64,000 nucleotides of DNA, taken from the NCBI RefSeq assembly GCF_024359545.1, contig NZ_JAKQZG010000004.1:124001-188000 (forward strand). Direction: 5' to 3'. The notes below the pieces were generated by a model that worked only from the letters and a program-made list of their open reading frames with translations, made no database searches and had not been told where the DNA came from. This stretch comes from Jiella marina (GTDB lineage Bacteria > Pseudomonadota > Alphaproteobacteria > Rhizobiales > Rhizobiaceae). Position 1 is the first letter of the stretch, and each line of letters opens with the position of its first letter. Shown here in pieces: positions 1-10,991 of this stretch. The translations under genes were made by a program, and so were the position numbers.

Positions 1-1803
1 GCGGAGCCGTCCAGGGCGCCGATGACCGCGCAGCAGGGCGGCGTTTCCGAACTGATCCTTCCCTATTCTCCCTATGTGTTCGACCTCGCCGTGGCGTCAG
101 CGAGAAGCGTCGCCGAGATCACCTATCGCGGCCGACGCTTCGATCCGGTGACACGTGCGCTCGTCGTGACGGGGCTCGAAGTCCGGCGCGGACCGGTGCA
201 TTTCAGAATAGGCCAGATGCGCGTCGGCGCGGAGCGCACGATCCTCGACGACGTGGTCATCGACACGCGCCGGGTGCCGCTCGAGCCCGAGGTGCGGCAG
301 GTTCTTCAGCGTCTCGACCGGGAAATTGTGAACGGGGACGTCGCAATCGGCATCGACGCCAACGGACCTGCGGCCGACTACGTGATTCAGGCGACGGCCA
401 ATCTCGAGGGTATCGGTGCACTCGATCTTGATGCCGATCTCCGCGGCTTTCACATTCTTGTGCCGATCGACGAATTCGACGAGGGCATGCGCGACGAGCC
501 GTTTGCCCGCAGGCGCGGTGACGAGCCGGAGGTCGTCGGCCGGATTGCGTCGGCGAGTCTCGGCTTCACCGACGCCGGACTGACTTCGGCGCTCTACGAG
601 GTCCTCGGCGGGGCCCAGGGCTTGAGCCCCGAGGCCGCACGGAACACGGCGTCGGCCTTGGCCGGGATCGCAGTCGCCAGCATCTTCAAGGATATGCCCG
701 GCGGCAGCACGCCGGAACTGAACGAAGCCGCGCGGCGGTGGTCGGCCGGGATTCAGGCCTTTCTGCGCGAGCCGGGCCGCATCGCGGTCTCCCTGCGTCC
801 GGCCGAGCCCTTCGATATCGCCCGTCTCACCGACGGTATCGTCGAGGCGGCGGATATCGTCGCGCTCAATCCCTCGGTGGTCGAAGGCGTTCCGGCGGGT
901 GTGCGGCTGCTCGATCCGGGCGTTCTGATGCCGAAGCCGGACGCACCGCTTTCGCAGCTGCTCGCCATCGCCGATACGCTGATCGCCGGGCGCGGCACGC
1001 CCCAGAATGTCGAGCGTGCGGTGGCGCTGGTGATGCCGGCCGCGATCGACGGCAACCGCGCGGCCGTCGGCCTGCTTGCCAAGGCGATCGCCATCGACCC
1101 GCATGTCAGCGTGCCGCAGGATCGCCTGCGCGCTGCCTATGTGGCGCTCGATCTCGCCACGGCGGAGGGACTTCCGAATGCCGCCGAAAGCCGCCTGGCG
1201 ATCGGCCGGCGCCTCAGCCCCAGCGAAATCGTCGGTGCCGAAGACGAAGCCGTGGCGATCTGGCGCAAGACACCGATCGGCACACAGCAGCGCCAGGCCG
1301 AAGTGGAGGCGTTTCGCAATCGCGACTGGAAGGTCATCCGGCGTCTCGCCTACGCCTATTATGAAGGCGTGGACATGCCGCGCAACATCATGCGCGCCTA
1401 TGGCTGGGCCTCGATCGCGGCGGCGGGGGGTGACCAGATCGCAGCGGCGTTCCGGGACGAGCTGACGCGGGCGGCCGGTAGCGGCCGCCTCGTGCTGCCG
1501 CTGGACCGGGCGCGGGAGGCCACGAACGATCTCTGGGCGATCATCGTCGAGGAGGGTCCCGACAGGGGGACAGGGAGTTCGGAGGCTCCGGCCGAGGCAG
1601 AGCCGGCTGAAGGGAATGCGGCAACGGATGCGCCGGATGCCGCAGCAGCGGGGCCGGCAGCTGGGGTGCCACCCATTCCGGATGCTCCATCATCGGCGGA
1701 CGCGACCGTGTCGCAACCAGCCGAGGACGAGCGAAGCGCATTGACCGAGGGGCAACCGACCGGCCCGGCGCCGCAGCCCGTTCAGCCGGAGACCGTGCAG
1801 TAG
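1..1803 (+). CDS. Hypothetical protein with Sel1-like C-terminal segment (5' end outside window)
   Basis: The reading frame is open from the first base and the first ATG (position 22) is not followed by a signal peptide, so the true start probably lies before the window. At least 593 residues are visible. Most of the protein is not recognised. Near residues 435-475 there is a Sel1/TPR-like segment (AYAYYEGVDMPRN followed by AYGWASIAAAGG), a helical repeat type used for protein-protein contacts. The last 80 residues are rich in Ala, Pro, Glu and Asp and look disordered. It ends 191 bp before rplU, which has its own promoter. It may be a periplasmic or envelope protein, but that is inference. 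The function is unknown. Confidence 0.6.
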   Translation, partial: AEPSRAPMTAQQGGVSELILPYSPYVFDLAVASARSVAEITYRGRRFDPVTRALVVTGLEVRRGPVHFRIGQMRVGAERTILDDVVIDTRRVPLEPEVRQVLQRLDREIVNGDVAIGIDANGPAADYVIQATANLEGIGALDLDADLRGFHILVPIDEFDEGMRDEPFARRRGDEPEVVGRIASASLGFTDAGLTSALYEVLGGAQGLSPEAARNTASALAGIAVASIFKDMPGGSTPELNEAARRWSAGIQAFLREPGRIAVSLRPAEPFDIARLTDGIVEAADIVALNPSVVEGVPAGVRLLDPGVLMPKPDAPLSQLLAIADTLIAGRGTPQNVERAVALVMPAAIDGNRAAVGLLAKAIAIDPHVSVPQDRLRAAYVALDLATAEGLPNAAESRLAIGRRLSPSEIVGAEDEAVAIWRKTPIGTQQRQAEVEAFRNRDWKVIRRLAYAYYEGVDMPRNIMRAYGWASIAAAGGDQIAAAFRDELTRAAGSGRLVLPLDRAREATNDLWAIIVEEGPDRGTGSSEAPAEAEPAEGNAATDAPDAAAAGPAAGVPPIPDAPSSADATVSQPAEDERSALTEGQPTGPAPQPVQPETVQ

Positions 1804-1846
1804 GCGCCTGACGGGGCGGGCGCGCTTTCGCAATGGCGGGATCGCC

Positions 1847-1875
1847 TTGACCCAACGCCATTCCGGCATTATAGC
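1847..1875 (+). promoter_or_regulatory. Sigma70-type promoter of rplU-rpmA
   Basis: TTGACC (1847-1852) and TATAGC (1870-1875) are separated by exactly 17 bp, a near-consensus housekeeping promoter. Transcription from about 1882 would give a leader of roughly 110 nt before the rplU start at 1995. Confidence 0.6.
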
Positions 1876-1994
1876 GGGCGCTTCATTGGGCGTGGTTTGT
1901 CCGCGCCTCGCGTCGCCCATTCCTGAAACCGACTGAACAAGAAGACGGCCCGCGCCCTCGCGGCACGAGAGCTGGTCTGACGAACGGAGACAAA

Positions 1995-2627
1995 ATGTTC
2001 GCAGTCATCAAGACCGGAGGCAAGCAGTACCGCGTTGCCGCCGATGATCAATTCACGATCGAACGCGTTGCTGGCGAAGCCGGCGATCTGGTCACCTTCA
2101 ACGAAGTGCTGATGGTCGGCTCGACGATCGGCGCGCCCTTCGTCAATGGCGCAAGCGTCGCAGCCGAGATCGTCGAACAGACCCGCGGCAAGAAGGTCAT
2201 TTCCTTCAAGAAGCGCCGCCGCCAGAACTCGAAGCGCACCCGCGGTCATCGCCAGGACCTGACGCTGATCCGCATTTCGGAGATCCTGACCGACGGCAAG
2301 TCGCCTTCCGGCAAGGCGAAGGCCGCCAAGCCGCAGAAGGAAGAGCGCGCCGAGGCGGCGGTTGCTGCGGAATCGGACGCGGACGTGACCGAGGTCGTGG
2401 TGAAGCCGATGTTCGAATCCCCGGAAGGGGCCAAGGACAAGCTGACCACGCTCAAGGGTGTCGGTCCGGTTGCCGAGAAGCAGCTGAACGAGCAGGGTAT
2501 CACCACCTTCGCGCAGATCGCTGCCTTCACCGACGCCGATATCGAGAAGATCGACGCGGCAATGCCGTTCAGCGCCGCCCAGATCACCGACTGGCGCGAA
2601 CAGTGCAAGGCGCTCGCGAGCAACTGA
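1995..2627 (+). CDS. rplU: 50S ribosomal protein L21 with C-terminal extension
   Basis: L21 binds 23S rRNA in the large ribosomal subunit. The first 100 residues are typical L21: it begins [14 protein letters not shown] and has the basic RNA-binding stretch [17 protein letters not shown] near residues 74-90. The protein is 210 residues, about twice the length of E. coli L21. After an Ala/Lys/Glu linker, residues 145-205 carry a helix-hairpin-helix-like module ([20 protein letters not shown]). Extensions of this kind are common in alphaproteobacterial L21. An AACGGAGAC ribosome binding site precedes the ATG. It is cotranscribed with rpmA 65 bp downstream. Confidence 0.97.
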   Translation: MFAVIKTGGKQYRVAADDQFTIERVAGEAGDLVTFNEVLMVGSTIGAPFVNGASVAAEIVEQTRGKKVISFKKRRRQNSKRTRGHRQDLTLIRISEILTDGKSPSGKAKAAKPQKEERAEAAVAAESDADVTEVVVKPMFESPEGAKDKLTTLKGVGPVAEKQLNEQGITTFAQIAAFTDADIEKIDAAMPFSAAQITDWREQCKALASN

Positions 2628-2692
2628 GACAGGAATTGACGGGCCGGCCCGGCCGGACCCGATGCCTTCAGGCAAGGCAAGGAGATTGAACG

Positions 2693-2962
2693 ATGGCACA
2701 TAAGAAAGCTGGCGGTTCCTCGCGCAACGGTCGCGATTCGGAGTCGAAACGTCTTGGCGTGAAGAAGTTCGGCGGCGAAGCCGTGATCGCGGGCAACATC
2801 CTTGTGCGCCAGCGCGGTACGCGCTGGCATCCGGGCGCCAATGTCGGCCTCGGCAAGGATCATACGCTTTTCGCCAAGGCCGAAGGCACGGTCGCCTTCC
2901 AGAAGAAGGCCAATGGCCGAACCTACGTGAACATTATGCCGAAAGCCGAAGCCGCCGAATGA
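2693..2962 (+). CDS. rpmA: 50S ribosomal protein L27
   Basis: L27 is a large-subunit protein whose N-terminal tail reaches the peptidyl transferase centre. It has 89 residues, the usual length. The N-terminus [16 protein letters not shown] and the motif [13 protein letters not shown] are diagnostic. An AAGGAGATTG ribosome binding site lies just upstream. The N-terminus is the direct MAHKK type, so no cleaved pre-sequence of the Firmicutes kind is present. It is the second gene of the rplU-rpmA pair and is followed by two hairpins, one of them a T-tailed terminator. Confidence 0.98.
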   Translation: MAHKKAGGSSRNGRDSESKRLGVKKFGGEAVIAGNILVRQRGTRWHPGANVGLGKDHTLFAKAEGTVAFQKKANGRTYVNIMPKAEAAE

Positions 2963-2973
2963 CCGGAGCTTCC

Positions 2974-3003
2974 GAGCGCCGGCGTTCCAAGGACCCGGCG
3001 CTC
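2974..3003 (+). other. Hairpin after rpmA
   Basis: GAGCGCCGG (2974-2982) pairs with CCGGCGCTC (2995-3003) across a 12-nt loop. No T-run follows, so it is more likely a 3'-end-stabilising structure than an independent terminator. Confidence 0.45.
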
Positions 3004-3036
3004 GAAAGTCCAGACGGCATCGCCTGAGGAACGAGC

Positions 3037-3067
3037 AAAGGGGAGATGGATCGCCGTCTCCCCTTTT
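3037..3067 (+). terminator. Rho-independent terminator of rplU-rpmA
   Basis: AAAGGGGAGA (3037-3046) pairs perfectly with TCTCCCCTTT (3057-3066) over a 10-nt loop, and the 3' arm runs into TTTTCGTTT. The GNAT gene downstream would therefore need its own promoter or read-through. Confidence 0.75.
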
Positions 3068-3091
3068 CGTTTGCCAAGAGAGGACGATGCC

Positions 3092-3676
3092 ATGACCGAG
3101 GATATGACCGAACGGCCGGGACTGACCGCGCCGGCCAAGCGGACCATGGTCGGCCCGCGTGTGAGGCTGAGGCCTCCGTCGATCGACGACGCCCCGACCA
3201 TCGCCAAGCTCCTCGGCGACTACGACATCGCCCGCATGCTGTCCCGCGTGCCCTGGCCATACACCCTCGCGGACGCCGAATACTTCATCCGCGAGCATGG
3301 CGACGAGACCGTCTTTGCCATCTGCCTCAAGAAGAGCGATACGCTCGTGGGCCTCTGCGGTCTGCAGACCTGTGACGGCCCGGGCAAGAAGGGCGAGCTC
3401 GGCTTCTGGATCGGCCGGCCCTACTGGGGCAACGGCTATGCGACGGAAGCGGCTCATGCGGCGATCGACTATGGCTTCACCGCGCTCGGACTCGACGAGA
3501 TCGAGGTGAGCTGCCGGGTGATCAATGAAGCCTCGCGCCGGGTCATCTGGAAATGCGGCTTCCACTTCCGCGGCAATGGCATGACCGACACGGTCGCGGC
3601 CGGCCGGGTGGCAAGCGAGCACTTCAGCCTCGACAAGAGCTGCTGGAAGTCGCTGAAGGCCTGGGGTGGGGTATGA
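3092..3676 (+). CDS. GNAT family N-acetyltransferase (RimJ/RimL-type)
   Basis: It is predicted to transfer an acetyl group from acetyl-CoA to a protein N-terminus or small amine; the substrate is unknown. The 194 residues fit the Acetyltransf_3 fold: the beta-strand segment VGLCGLQTC, then GELGFWIGRPYWGNGYATEA with the acetyl-CoA pyrophosphate-binding loop (WGNGYAT), then a C-terminal part with EVSCRVINEASRRVIWK. ATG 3092 was chosen because GAGAGG lies 9 nt upstream; a TTG at 3071 would add seven residues overlapping the terminator. A GNAT gene between rpmA and obg is typical of rhizobial genomes. The stop overlaps an in-frame ATG of the following reading frame. Confidence 0.88.
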   Translation: MTEDMTERPGLTAPAKRTMVGPRVRLRPPSIDDAPTIAKLLGDYDIARMLSRVPWPYTLADAEYFIREHGDETVFAICLKKSDTLVGLCGLQTCDGPGKKGELGFWIGRPYWGNGYATEAAHAAIDYGFTALGLDEIEVSCRVINEASRRVIWKCGFHFRGNGMTDTVAAGRVASEHFSLDKSCWKSLKAWGGV

Positions 3677-3695
3677 GCGACGGCCGAATTGAGCC

Positions 3696-3740
3696 GTTCT
3701 CCCCCCTTGTGGGGGAGATGCCGGCAGGCAGAGGGGGGTG
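3696..3740. repeat. Rhizobial-type intergenic palindromic repeat
   Basis: CTCCCCC and GGGGGAG form a short hairpin (about 3699-3717), followed by the GCCGGCAGGC...GGGGGG part familiar from dispersed rhizobial elements that often read as S-P-L-V-G-E-M-P-A-G-R-G-G when translated. It sits between the GNAT gene and the DUF3833 gene. If the latter started at ATG 3673, the repeat would be translated. Confidence 0.55.
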
Positions 3741-3789
3741 CCGCCGCGGCGCCGGGGGATCGGGGCGAGCGCGGCAGGCGTTTTTTCTG

Positions 3790-4344
3790 ATGGTGTTCCT
3801 CGCAGTTTTTCTCGGCGTCCTCCCCGCAAGGGCCGCAGACATCGCTCAATCCACGCGCGCCGCATCGGTAGAGGCAGCGTTCTCCCTTTTCGATTTTTTC
3901 GACGGCAAAGCGACGTCCACGGGCACGATCACGACGGCGATCTTCTGGACGGAGGAATTCACCGCCATTTTCCGAGGCCGCGTCGACGGGCGTACCCTAT
4001 CTCTCGAAGAACGCTTTCATTTCGACGATGGCGATCGTCTGCAGCGTTGGGCCTTGGAGAGAGTCGCGCCGCAACGCTATCGCGGCACCGTCACCACGGA
4101 ACTCGGTGACGGCCGCATGGCCGGGCCGGTGCCCGTGAAGGGGGAACGCTTTGCACAAGGCGTCGTCCTTGCCTATGACGGTTACGCGCCGGGCGGCGGC
4201 GAGACGTTGCTCGGGTTTCGCCATGTCATGCGGTCGCAGGACGATGGCATGGTCGAAAACCGCGTGACGATCTCCAAATTCGGGCTGCCGATCGCGACGT
4301 CCGATGTGATCTTCCGAAGACCCGGCGCGGCGGGCCCGCGCTGA
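3790..4344 (+). CDS. DUF3833 family exported protein
   Basis: The product (184 residues from ATG 3790) matches the DUF3833 pattern: FFDGKATSTGTI early on, a central LEERFHFDDGDRLQRW, a Gly-rich middle and the terminal KFGLPIATSDVIF. No biochemical role is established for the family. Residues 1-18 (MVFLAVFLGVLPARAA) form a signal peptide, so it should be periplasmic or envelope-associated. The frame is open back to ATG 3673, which overlaps the GNAT stop, but that start would place a palindromic repeat and a poorly conserved 39-residue stretch before the signal peptide. Position 3790 is therefore preferred, although its ribosome binding site is weak. Confidence 0.75.
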   Translation: MVFLAVFLGVLPARAADIAQSTRAASVEAAFSLFDFFDGKATSTGTITTAIFWTEEFTAIFRGRVDGRTLSLEERFHFDDGDRLQRWALERVAPQRYRGTVTTELGDGRMAGPVPVKGERFAQGVVLAYDGYAPGGGETLLGFRHVMRSQDDGMVENRVTISKFGLPIATSDVIFRRPGAAGPR

Positions 4345-6617
<2,273 letters not shown>

Positions 6618-6681
6618 GACATCGCCGATCGCAAGCGCTGCGAAATGCAGGGGCGCGATGGGCAAGGAAATGGAGTTGAAC

Positions 6682-7968
6682 ATGGACACGATGGCCACCG
6701 AAGACACCGGTTCCCTCGTCGAAGTCATGGCGGAGATCGGCAAACGCGCCCGGGCGGCTTCGCGCCAGTTGGCGCTGGCCTCGACCGAGGCGAAGAACGC
6801 TGCGCTGATCGCCATGGCCGATGCGCTGAACGAGGCGATCCCGACGATCCTCGCCGAGAACGAGAAGGACGTGGCGCGAGCCCAGGAACAGGGCATGACC
6901 GCAGCTTTCATCGACCGGCTGACGCTGAATGCAGTGCGCATCGTCGCCATGTCCGAGGGCCTGCGGGCGATCGCCGAACTGCCCGATCCCGTCGGACAAA
7001 CGATCGCCGCCTGGGACCGTCCGAATGGCCTGTCGATCGAGCGCGTGCGCACGCCGCTGGGCGTGATCGGTGTGATCTACGAGAGCCGCCCGAACGTCAC
7101 CGCCGATGCGGGCGCACTGTGCCTCAAGGCCGGCAATGCCGTGATCCTGCGCGGTGGTTCGGATTCCAAGCATTCCTCCGCCGCGATCCATGCCGCGCTG
7201 GTCGAAGGCCTGAAGGCGGCCGGCCTGCCCGAGGATGCGATCCAGATCGTTCCGACGGCCGACCGCGCCGCCGTTGGCGAGATGCTCAAAGGTCTGTCCG
7301 GAAATATCGACGTCATCGTGCCGCGCGGGGGGCGCTCCCTGGTGGGGCGCGTGCAGGACGAGGCGCGCGTACCGGTCTTTGCACATCTGGAAGGGATCTG
7401 CCACATCTATGTCGACCGCTCGGCCGATCTCGAAATGGCGATCCAGGTGGTCGTGAACTCGAAGATGCGGCGCACCGGCATCTGCGGCGCGGCCGAGACT
7501 CTGCTCGTCGATCGAGCGGTGGCCGAGACCCATCTGGTGCCCGTTCTCGAAGCCCTGAAGGCCGCGGGCTGCGCGATCCGGGCGACGGACGAGGTGCGCC
7601 GCCTCTACGCGGAGGCCGAGCCGGCCGAGGACAGCGATTTCGACACGGAATATCTCGACGCGATCATCTCGGTCGCGCTAGTCGATGGTGTCGACGGCGC
7701 TATCGCGCATGTCGAGCGCCATTCCTCCCACCATACCGAGGCGATCGTCGCCGAGGATCCGGCGGCGGTGGAAGCCTTCTTCGCCGGCATCGATTCGGCG
7801 ATCCTGTTGCACAATGCCTCGACCCAGTTCGCCGATGGCGGCGAGTTCGGCATGGGCGCGGAGATCGGCATCGCCACCGGCAAGATGCACGCCCGCGGAC
7901 CGGTCGGCGTCGAGCAGTTGACGAGCTTCAACTATCGTGTCCGCGGCCATGGTCAGACGCGGCCGTGA
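6682..7968 (+). CDS. proA: Gamma-glutamyl phosphate reductase (glutamate-5-semialdehyde dehydrogenase)
   Basis: It reduces gamma-glutamyl phosphate with NADPH to glutamate-5-semialdehyde in proline synthesis. It is an aldehyde dehydrogenase superfamily member with the catalytic Cys in [13 protein letters not shown], the NADP-binding region [16 protein letters not shown] and the C-terminal [13 protein letters not shown]. The 428-residue form starting at ATG 6682 has GGAG 6 nt upstream; ATG 6658 and 6670 are alternatives that add a short Met-rich leader. It follows proB by 64 bp. Confidence 0.96.
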   Translation: MDTMATEDTGSLVEVMAEIGKRARAASRQLALASTEAKNAALIAMADALNEAIPTILAENEKDVARAQEQGMTAAFIDRLTLNAVRIVAMSEGLRAIAELPDPVGQTIAAWDRPNGLSIERVRTPLGVIGVIYESRPNVTADAGALCLKAGNAVILRGGSDSKHSSAAIHAALVEGLKAAGLPEDAIQIVPTADRAAVGEMLKGLSGNIDVIVPRGGRSLVGRVQDEARVPVFAHLEGICHIYVDRSADLEMAIQVVVNSKMRRTGICGAAETLLVDRAVAETHLVPVLEALKAAGCAIRATDEVRRLYAEAEPAEDSDFDTEYLDAIISVALVDGVDGAIAHVERHSSHHTEAIVAEDPAAVEAFFAGIDSAILLHNASTQFADGGEFGMGAEIGIATGKMHARGPVGVEQLTSFNYRVRGHGQTRP

Positions 7969-7971
7969 GTC

Positions 7972-8052
7972 TCATCCTGACCTGCCGGGCGGGATGAACT
8001 GAGAGGTGCACACCCCGCCCTTCGTCATACCCCCCGGCAATGCCGGGATGAC
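7972..8052. repeat. Two adjacent palindromes in the proA-nadD gap
   Basis: TCATCC (7972-7977) pairs with GGATGA (7992-7997). A second, tighter palindrome has GTCAT at 8024-8028, CCCGGCA at 8033-8039, TGCCGGG at 8041-8047 and ATGAC at 8048-8052. The second resembles the GTCAT-CCCGGC type of dispersed palindromes common in rhizobial genomes. Its right arm contains the proposed nadD start codon. Confidence 0.5.
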
Positions 8053-8620
8053 CGTCGGCCTTTTGGGTGGATCCTTCAATCCGCCCCATGCTGGCCATCG
8101 CCTCGTCGCGGATACGGCGCTGCGGCGGCTCGGCCTTCATCGCGTCTGGTGGGTCGTGACGCCTGGCAATCCGCTCAAGGATCATGGGCCCCTGCGCCCG
8201 CTGGAAGAGCGGATCGCGGCAGTTCGCGAACTTGCGCCGCCGGCGCATTTCGACGTGACGGCCTTCGAGGCCGTGCATCAGATCCGCTATACGGCCGACA
8301 CGCTCGCCCTGGTGCGGCAGCGCCGTCCCGGCTTGAAGATCGTCTGGGTCATGGGCGCGGACAGCATGGCGAGCTTCCACAGATGGCAGCACTGGCGCGA
8401 AATCGCCGACACCGTGCCGATCGCGGTGGTCGATCGGCCTGGTGCGACGCTCAAGGCGTTGGCCTCGCCCTTCGCTCGCCGCTATGCCGCCGCGCGGCTT
8501 CCGGAGGAGCAGGCAGCGAGGATCGCTCACCGGAGGGCGCCGGCCTGGGTGTTCCTTTTCAGCCAGAAGAACCAGCTTTCTTCCAGCTTGCTGCGCGATA
8601 CTTGGCCCGTCCCGTCTTGA
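8048..8620 (+). CDS. nadD: Nicotinate-nucleotide adenylyltransferase
   Basis: NadD adenylates nicotinate mononucleotide with ATP to deamido-NAD, a late step of NAD synthesis. The product (190 residues) starts MTVGLLGGSFNPPHAGH, with the nucleotidyltransferase GSFNPxHxGH signature in its first 17 residues. A C-terminal SSSLLR corresponds to the ISSTxIR motif. ATG 8048 was chosen because it begins exactly at the conserved core. A GTG at 8006 would add 14 residues encoded by palindromic repeat sequence. No good ribosome binding site is visible for either. The order proBA-nadD-rsfS-rlmH is standard for the group. Confidence 0.93.
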   Translation: MTVGLLGGSFNPPHAGHRLVADTALRRLGLHRVWWVVTPGNPLKDHGPLRPLEERIAAVRELAPPAHFDVTAFEAVHQIRYTADTLALVRQRRPGLKIVWVMGADSMASFHRWQHWREIADTVPIAVVDRPGATLKALASPFARRYAAARLPEEQAARIAHRRAPAWVFLFSQKNQLSSSLLRDTWPVPS

Positions 8621-8705
8621 AACGGACACGGAACACTGCCTACATTCATGGAACCGCGATCATCGTGATGCGCGGCTTGTTGCCCCGAAGAAAGGGAAAA
8701 CGACA

Positions 8706-9122
8706 CTGAGACCAGCGGCTGAAGCGAAGGGAGTCCCAGAGACATCGCCTTCTGAAGCGCCTGCAACCGAAGCGACGGCTGGCAGGACCGCACTCGACCT
8801 CGTCATTCGCAGTCTGGAAGACTCCAAGGGCGAGGACATCGTCTCCATCGACATGAGCGGCAAATCCGCGCTTGCGGATTACATGGTCGTCGTATCGGGG
8901 CGGTCGAACCGCCACGTCATGGCGATCTCCGATCACCTGCTGCGTGACCTCAAGGATGTTGGCATCAAGAACGCCAAGGTCGAGGGTCTGACGCATGGCG
9001 ATTGGGTGCTGATCGATACTGGCGACGTCATCGTTCATGTCTTCCGCCCGGAAATCCGCAGCTTCTACAATATCGAGAAGATGTGGACGGTGGGCGATAT
9101 CGGAGACGCGACGGTCCATTGA
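8706..9122 (+). CDS. rsfS: Ribosome silencing factor RsfS (apparent CTG start)
   Basis: RsfS binds L14 on the 50S subunit and blocks subunit joining in starved cells. The conserved body is clear: LEDSKGEDIVSIDM, ADYMVVVSGRSNRHV, HGDWVLIDTGDVIVHVF and the final FYNIEKMW. The start is unusual. No ATG, GTG or TTG occurs in frame between the region deep inside nadD and the conserved core. The best-placed initiator is CTG 8706, about 9 nt after AAAGGGA, giving 138 residues. An ATG at 8669 is in another frame and stops at 8710. Otherwise there is a frameshift or sequencing error near 8700. The function call is firm; the start is not. Confidence 0.9.
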   Translation: MRPAAEAKGVPETSPSEAPATEATAGRTALDLVIRSLEDSKGEDIVSIDMSGKSALADYMVVVSGRSNRHVMAISDHLLRDLKDVGIKNAKVEGLTHGDWVLIDTGDVIVHVFRPEIRSFYNIEKMWTVGDIGDATVH

Positions 9123-9174
9123 CCGGCGGTTTGCAGGGGAAGGCTGACCACCGGCTTCCGCGGGAGGCCGGAGA

Positions 9175-9654
9175 GTGAAGCTTGCTGTCGCCGCGGTCGG
9201 GCGCATGAAGCAGGGCCCGGAGCGGGATCTTGTCGAGCGCTATCTCGACCGGTTGAAAAGAGCCGGCGCCGGGGTCGGGCTCGACTGGCAGGGCCTTCGC
9301 GAGACGGTGGAATCGCGGTTCGATTCGGTGGCTGCACGGCGGCGTGACGAAGCTGGGCGGCTTCTCGACGGGACGCCCGATGGCGCCGTTCGCATCGTCT
9401 TCGACGAGCGCGGCAAGACCATATCATCCGAAGACTTCGCCGGCCTGGTTGGCCGCTATCGCGACGACGGCCGCGACCTCGTCTGTTTCATCGGCGGGCC
9501 CGATGGCCATGATCCCGCCTTCACGGACGCAGCCGATCACGTCCTCTCATTCGGCAAGATGACCTTTCCCCACCAGCTTGCCCGCCTGATCCTCGCCGAA
9601 CAGCTCTATCGTGCCGCGACGATCCTCGCCGGCCATCCCTATCATCGCAGCTGA
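9175..9654 (+). CDS. rlmH: 23S rRNA (pseudouridine(1915)-N3)-methyltransferase
   Basis: RlmH methylates pseudouridine 1915 in helix 69 of 23S rRNA using S-adenosylmethionine. It is 159 residues, as expected for this SPOUT enzyme. Diagnostic segments are FDERGKTISSEDFA, CFIGGPDGHDP with the AdoMet-binding Gly loop, and the C-terminal LAEQLYRAATILAGHPYHRS. Translation begins at GTG 9175, giving MKLAVAAVGRMK, as in homologues. It overlaps the end of the convergent PAP2 gene by 13 nt. Confidence 0.96.
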   Translation: MKLAVAAVGRMKQGPERDLVERYLDRLKRAGAGVGLDWQGLRETVESRFDSVAARRRDEAGRLLDGTPDGAVRIVFDERGKTISSEDFAGLVGRYRDDGRDLVCFIGGPDGHDPAFTDAADHVLSFGKMTFPHQLARLILAEQLYRAATILAGHPYHRS

Positions 9655-10772
9655 AGAACCGTCTCGCCTGTCGGTGAGGCGCCGCACGTTGCGATTTCTG
9701 CGGCCTCGATGCGCCGGCAATCCCAGCGCGCGAGGAAAGCCGCGGCCGCCCAGGCGGCGAGGGTGACGGCCATGCCGAGGAGCGCGTCGGCGAAATAGTG
9801 CCATCCGAGATGAACCGAGCCGATGACGATGACGCCTGCGAAGAAGGCGAGCGCGTGGCCGAGGCGCCGGTCGATGCGGTATCCGGCCAGCATGAAAAGG
9901 AAGGCCGAGGCGACATGCATGCTGGGCATCGCCGAAATTCCGCTGATCGCGCCCGCGCCATTCGAATAGGCGGACCACAGCGCTTCCTGCGTGTCGAGCG
10001 CCCAGATCGGCCAGGTCTCGGCAATGGCGTTGAGCGCCGTCATCTGCGGCTCGAAGTCCGGACCGAGGCCTAGTCTCGCGAAATAGACGGGCCCGGCCGA
10101 GGAGAAGACCGCGGCGAGCAGGTTGCCACCGACGGCCCAGACCAGAAAATAGGCATAGAGAAACTGCAGCCGAAATCGTCTGTCATTGGCGACGAAGGCG
10201 ATCCAGAGCACCAGGATGTAGAGGACGAAGAACCAGGCATTGTAGAAGAGGTTCAGGACGAAGGTCGCAAATCCGCTACCGAAAACGGCGAAGCTGAGCT
10301 TCCAGGGCGGAACGCCGAAGAACATCCAGTTGTCCAGGTCGCGAAAGGCAATGTCCCAGGAAAAGGGATTGAGGCTGGGGATCGCGTCCTTCAATGTGCT
10401 GAAGGACAGCATGAAGACCGTGAAGATCGCGAGGAAGACGAGGCCGCCGGCGAGGCGCCTGGCCTCCGTGACATAGGCGATCGACTGGTTGAGAAGATGC
10501 CGCGTCGGACTTGTCCGGGGTGCGGTTCGCCGTAGCCGGACAAGCTGCAGAGCGACCATGGCCGGCACGAATACGGCCAGGACCATCGTGGCCAGGAGAC
10601 CTGCCTTCGCGGCCATGGTGAAATTCACCGACCGGCCGACGGCCTCTGCGACGATGGCGGCCGTGGCGGCATAAATCGCGACGAAGAGCGCCAGCCCCAG
10701 ATGCTCGCGCAGCGCACCGCCCAGCAAGGCACCAAGCCGCCTCGGCTTCGATCCGTTGGATCGTTCTGCCAT
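9642..10772 (-). CDS. PAP2-family integral membrane phosphatase
   Basis: This is a 376-residue polytopic membrane protein. The C-terminal third carries PAP2 signatures: SAMPSMHVASAF (phosphatase motif 2) and GSVHLGWHYFADAL (motif 3) with the two catalytic His residues. The basic motif 1 is not obvious, so the match may be to the Aur1/inositol-phosphotransferase-like branch. Likely substrates are lipid phosphates, which is inference. At least six hydrophobic segments are visible. The start ATG (10772) has GAGGACC upstream; an earlier in-frame start would add 29 non-conserved residues. It is read against its neighbours, between rlmH and envC. Confidence 0.82.
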   Translation of the reverse strand: MAERSNGSKPRRLGALLGGALREHLGLALFVAIYAATAAIVAEAVGRSVNFTMAAKAGLLATMVLAVFVPAMVALQLVRLRRTAPRTSPTRHLLNQSIAYVTEARRLAGGLVFLAIFTVFMLSFSTLKDAIPSLNPFSWDIAFRDLDNWMFFGVPPWKLSFAVFGSGFATFVLNLFYNAWFFVLYILVLWIAFVANDRRFRLQFLYAYFLVWAVGGNLLAAVFSSAGPVYFARLGLGPDFEPQMTALNAIAETWPIWALDTQEALWSAYSNGAGAISGISAMPSMHVASAFLFMLAGYRIDRRLGHALAFFAGVIVIGSVHLGWHYFADALLGMAVTLAAWAAAAFLARWDCRRIEAAEIATCGASPTGETVLQLR

Positions 10773-10991
10773 CGTGGTCCTCGATGGTTGACTGTCGTGC
10801 GACGATCCTGGTGCAAAAACGTGTGGTTTGTGTTGACGGAAAAGTGGTCTCCTGCCCACCTAGATGGTTCAAGGGGACAAAGCGATCGTCATCGGTGGCG
10901 GCGGGCTCGAATGGTTGATGGATTGTTAACGGGCTGATTCTATCCTGCAGGGAGCCGAGAGCGGACAGAACCAAAACGGGGCAGGGATATC

